The translations under genes were made by a program, and so were the position numbers. A stretch of DNA of 64,000 nucleotides from Pseudonocardia alni (lineage in GTDB: Bacteria > Actinomycetota > Actinomycetes > Mycobacteriales > Pseudonocardiaceae), in NCBI RefSeq assembly GCF_002813375.1, contig NZ_PHUJ01000003.1, positions 4,464,001-4,528,000 of the forward strand, written 5' to 3'. The notes beneath the pieces were generated by a model, which was not told where the DNA came from, did no database searches, and saw nothing but the letters and a program-made list of their open reading frames with translations. Positions 63,698-64,000 of the stretch are shown piece after piece. The first letter of the stretch is position 1; every line of letters starts with the position of its first letter.

Positions 63698-64000
63698 TCA
63701 GCCCTTCGCGGCGGCGAACCGCTCGGCGGCGTCGGCCCAGTTGACGACGTTCCACCAGGCCTTGACGTAGTCGGGCTTGACGTTCTTGTACTGCAGGTAG
63801 AAGGCGTGCTCCCACATGTCGAGCAGGACGATGGGGGTCTGGCCTGCGGGGAGCTGGGACTGCTGGTCGTAGAGCTGGTGGATGAGCAGGCGGTCGCCGA
63901 GCCGGTCGTGGCCGAGGATGGCCCAGCCGGAGCCCTGGATGGTGGTGGCGGCGGCGGTGAAGTGGGCCTGGAAGCCGTCGAAGGAGCCGAAGTCGGCGTC
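63698..64000 (-). CDS. sodA: Superoxide dismutase (Fe/Mn), 3' part
   Basis: The last 100 codons of an iron/manganese superoxide dismutase lie here; the start is beyond the right edge. The C-terminal metal and subunit-interface motif [13 protein letters not shown] is present, followed by [11 protein letters not shown]. It detoxifies superoxide. The fragment is intact to its stop at 63698-63700. Confidence 0.95.
   Translation of the reverse strand, partial: DADFGSFDGFQAHFTAAATTIQGSGWAILGHDRLGDRLLIHQLYDQQSQLPAGQTPIVLLDMWEHAFYLQYKNVKPDYVKAWWNVVNWADAAERFAAAKG

Overview
The window is a very GC-rich, densely coded bacterial chromosome segment with many GTG starts, WhiB3-like, SigF/RsbW, Mec-CysO-CysM and SerB2-type genes. 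This points to an actinobacterium, most likely Pseudonocardia or a close relative in the Pseudonocardiaceae (inference from gene content; no search was run). No integrase, transposase or CRISPR array was seen.

Layout. 0-8.4 kb: acyltransferase, cytochrome oxidase subunit I (ctaD), serB, a PTH2-type peptidyl-tRNA hydrolase, a carboxymuconolactone decarboxylase-like protein, ohr and dinG. 8.6-29.5 kb: a thioesterase, then a glycine betaine/dimethylglycine/sarcosine catabolic locus. This holds serine dehydratase, a shrunken FolC-like gene, two paralogous FCD-type GntR regulators, an MHS-family transporter, a Rieske ferredoxin with its FAD reductase, glyA-soxBDAG, dimethylglycine oxidase, a frameshifted cyclodeaminase, purU, a Rieske oxygenase (gbcA-like) and the remains of a BCCT betaine transporter. 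29.5-40.7 kb: the NAD salvage genes pncA and pncB, then clpS, a DUF2017 gene, a 5'-nucleotidase, mec-cysO-cysM, rhomboid, murI, two small membrane proteins, an MBL-fold phosphodiesterase, rph and rdgB. This order closely follows the Mycobacterium block Rv1329c-Rv1341 (from memory), so the betaine locus appears to sit inside an otherwise conserved dinG-pncB neighbourhood. 40.7-45 kb: a CMD protein, a TVP38 protein, an odd tRNA abutting an HNH endonuclease gene, bcp, a DUF3618 protein and a ferredoxin reductase. 45-51.4 kb: a stress-signalling block of SigF-type sigma factor, RsbW kinase, STAS antagonist, a LOV-GAF-SpoIIE phosphatase, whiB3 and another STAS protein. 51.4-59.3 kb: selenocysteine machinery (selB, selA, selD, tRNA-Sec) with a cysteine desulfhydrase-like gene and a degenerate amidase. 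59.3-64 kb: a STAS protein, a thioesterase, a glycosyltransferase, cinA and the 3' end of sodA.

How the betaine genes fit together. GbcA, fed by the Rieske ferredoxin and reductase, would demethylate glycine betaine to dimethylglycine. Dimethylglycine oxidase and the heterotetrameric sarcosine oxidase then strip methyl groups onto tetrahydrofolate, leaving glycine. GlyA makes serine, SdaA deaminates it to pyruvate, and PurU releases surplus C1 units as formate. A shared palindrome, TGATATATCA, lies in front of the sdaA, glyA and purU/gntR units, with a nine-of-ten match at the transporter and a decayed copy at the broken BCCT gene. I propose it as the operator of the two GntR regulators.
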